From: Paracoccaceae bacterium
GTDB taxonomy: Bacteria > Pseudomonadota > Alphaproteobacteria > Rhodobacterales > Rhodobacteraceae
Direction: 5' to 3'
DNA: 6,542 nucleotides
Assembly (NCBI GenBank): GCA_018647275.1
Contig: JABGTH010000176.1
Location: 1-6,542 of the forward strand
Under the pieces are notes generated by a model, which saw nothing but the letters and a program-made list of their open reading frames with translations, ran no database searches and had not been told where the DNA came from. Every line of letters begins with the position of its first letter. Positions within the stretch are counted from its first letter, which is position 1. Position numbers and translations under genes: made by a program. Below, in pieces: positions 5,580 to 6,542 of this stretch.

Positions 5580-6542
5580 TTACGACTCTATTACGGGTAT
5601 AAATTCAAATGTACGCACGTCGACCAATCCCAGGTCAGAAATGCGCAGTTCAGGTATCACGACTAGGGCCAGCAGCGAATGTTGCATGTAGGCATTGTTC
5701 AAGGTGCAGCCGCACTCGCGCATCGCTTGCATCATTTTTTCGGCACTCGCAGCCACTTCTGTTGCGGGTTTGTCAGACATAAGACCTGCAATAGGCAGTT
5801 CAACCAATGCTGTTTCTTGTCCGTCTTGATAAATCGTAATTCCGCCACCGACCTCAGCCAGACGGTTGGCGGCCATCGCCATATGCGCACGATCTGTTCC
5901 CACAACGATCATATGATGGCTGTCATGCGCCACGGTTGACGCCATTGCCATTTTGCCCTCGTACCCAAAGCCTGAAACAAAGGCATTTACTACGCGACCT
6001 GTCGCGCGGTGTCGCTCAACCAGCGCAATTTGACAGGTGCCATTCACACCTTCAACCAACCCATCGAAAACAGGCAGATCCATTTTCAGTGCTTTGGTAG
6101 GTGCCTGATTTTCGATAACACCAATCACATTGGCCGTAACCGAATTTGCACCACTCGGTGCGCTAACTTCAAAGTCAGTCGCTGAAAGGGTTTTGCCCAT
6201 GTTAACGGTTTGGCGCGCACTGTCGGGCCAATCCAAATGCGGGCAGCGCGTAATGATGGTGCCGTCCACTGCAATAAGTTGCCCACGGGCAACTACTTTC
6301 TCAATGGTTAACGTGCGTAGATCAGAAGTTAGAATAACATCGGCACGCCGTCCTGGAGTCAGCGATCCGATCTCGCGTTCCAGGCCGAAATGGGTGGCTG
6401 TATTGATCGTCGCCATCTGCAAGGCCACCAGAGGATCACACCCACATTCGACTGCATGGCGAACTGCGCGGTTCATGTGCCCGTCATTGACCAAGGTGCC
6501 AGAGTGACAATCATCTGTGCACAAGATCATGTTGCGTGAATC
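5580..6542 (-). CDS. ade: Adenine deaminase, C-terminal part (5' end outside window)
   Basis: Amidohydrolase-superfamily enzyme (EC 3.5.4.2) converting adenine to hypoxanthine and ammonia. The frame is open to the window edge, giving 320 visible residues of a family that is usually about 570-600 long. It begins DSRNMILCTDDCH. The TDD aspartates belong to the end of the metal-dependent amidohydrolase barrel, while the histidine ligands of the first strands lie outside the window. ATHFGLEREIGSLTPGRRADVIL is the typical return to the small beta-sandwich. The C-terminal adenine-deaminase domain follows, with VNAFVSGFGYEGKMAMAST, VAHDSHHMIVVG and AEVGGGI, all characteristic of Ade rather than the adenosine-deaminase type. 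The ATG at 6530 is internal. The stop lies 1 nt before amn, indicating a shared transcript. The visible part is rich in cysteine near its start (CTDDCH, ECGC), which is a description only and not a recognised motif. Confidence 0.96.
   Translation of the reverse strand, partial: DSRNMILCTDDCHSGTLVNDGHMNRAVRHAVECGCDPLVALQMATINTATHFGLEREIGSLTPGRRADVILTSDLRTLTIEKVVARGQLIAVDGTIITRCPHLDWPDSARQTVNMGKTLSATDFEVSAPSGANSVTANVIGVIENQAPTKALKMDLPVFDGLVEGVNGTCQIALVERHRATGRVVNAFVSGFGYEGKMAMASTVAHDSHHMIVVGTDRAHMAMAANRLAEVGGGITIYQDGQETALVELPIAGLMSDKPATEVAASAEKMMQAMRECGCTLNNAYMQHSLLALVVIPELRISDLGLVDVRTFEFIPVIES

Overview
The window looks like an ordinary chromosomal segment of a marine alphaproteobacterium, most likely of the Roseobacter group (Rhodobacterales). 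This is judged from the protein character of the PotGHI permeases, the 95-residue HU protein, the Ugd fragment and the adjacent adenine deaminase and AMP nucleosidase genes. By eye the base composition is close to half GC, low for that order. There is no RNA gene, insertion sequence, phage gene or CRISPR array. I see no previously undescribed system.

Left part, plus strand (1-2260): the tail of a putrescine-type ABC transporter operon, with the ATPase PotG (5' end outside the window) and the inner-membrane permeases PotH and PotI. The genes are packed head to tail. PotG and PotH are 1 nt apart if PotH starts at a TTG codon, and PotH and PotI share an ATGA overlap. The substrate-binding protein gene is not in view and is probably upstream.

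Middle (2261-2696): a short intergenic stretch with a small hairpin, then the decayed 5' quarter of a UDP-glucose 6-dehydrogenase gene (ugd). It has a frameshift that is best explained by loss of one copy of a 7-bp tandem repeat, and the homology stops abruptly after about 85 codons. Coding from both sides converges here.

Right part, minus strand, read from 6542 down to 2697: adenine deaminase (ade, 5' end outside the window), AMP nucleosidase (amn), a small HU-type nucleoid protein, and a ten-helix EamA/DMT exporter-like protein. Ade and amn are 1 nt apart and encode consecutive steps, AMP to adenine plus ribose 5-phosphate and then adenine to hypoxanthine plus ammonia. They probably form a translationally coupled purine-recycling unit. 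HU appears to be its own transcription unit, with a promoter region containing a perfect 8-4-8 inverted repeat and a clear intrinsic terminator behind it. The EamA gene follows that terminator with its own good Shine-Dalgarno sequence.

The most noteworthy observations are the ugd remnant with its slippage scar, the TTG start of potH, the inverted repeat before HU, and the ade-amn coupling.
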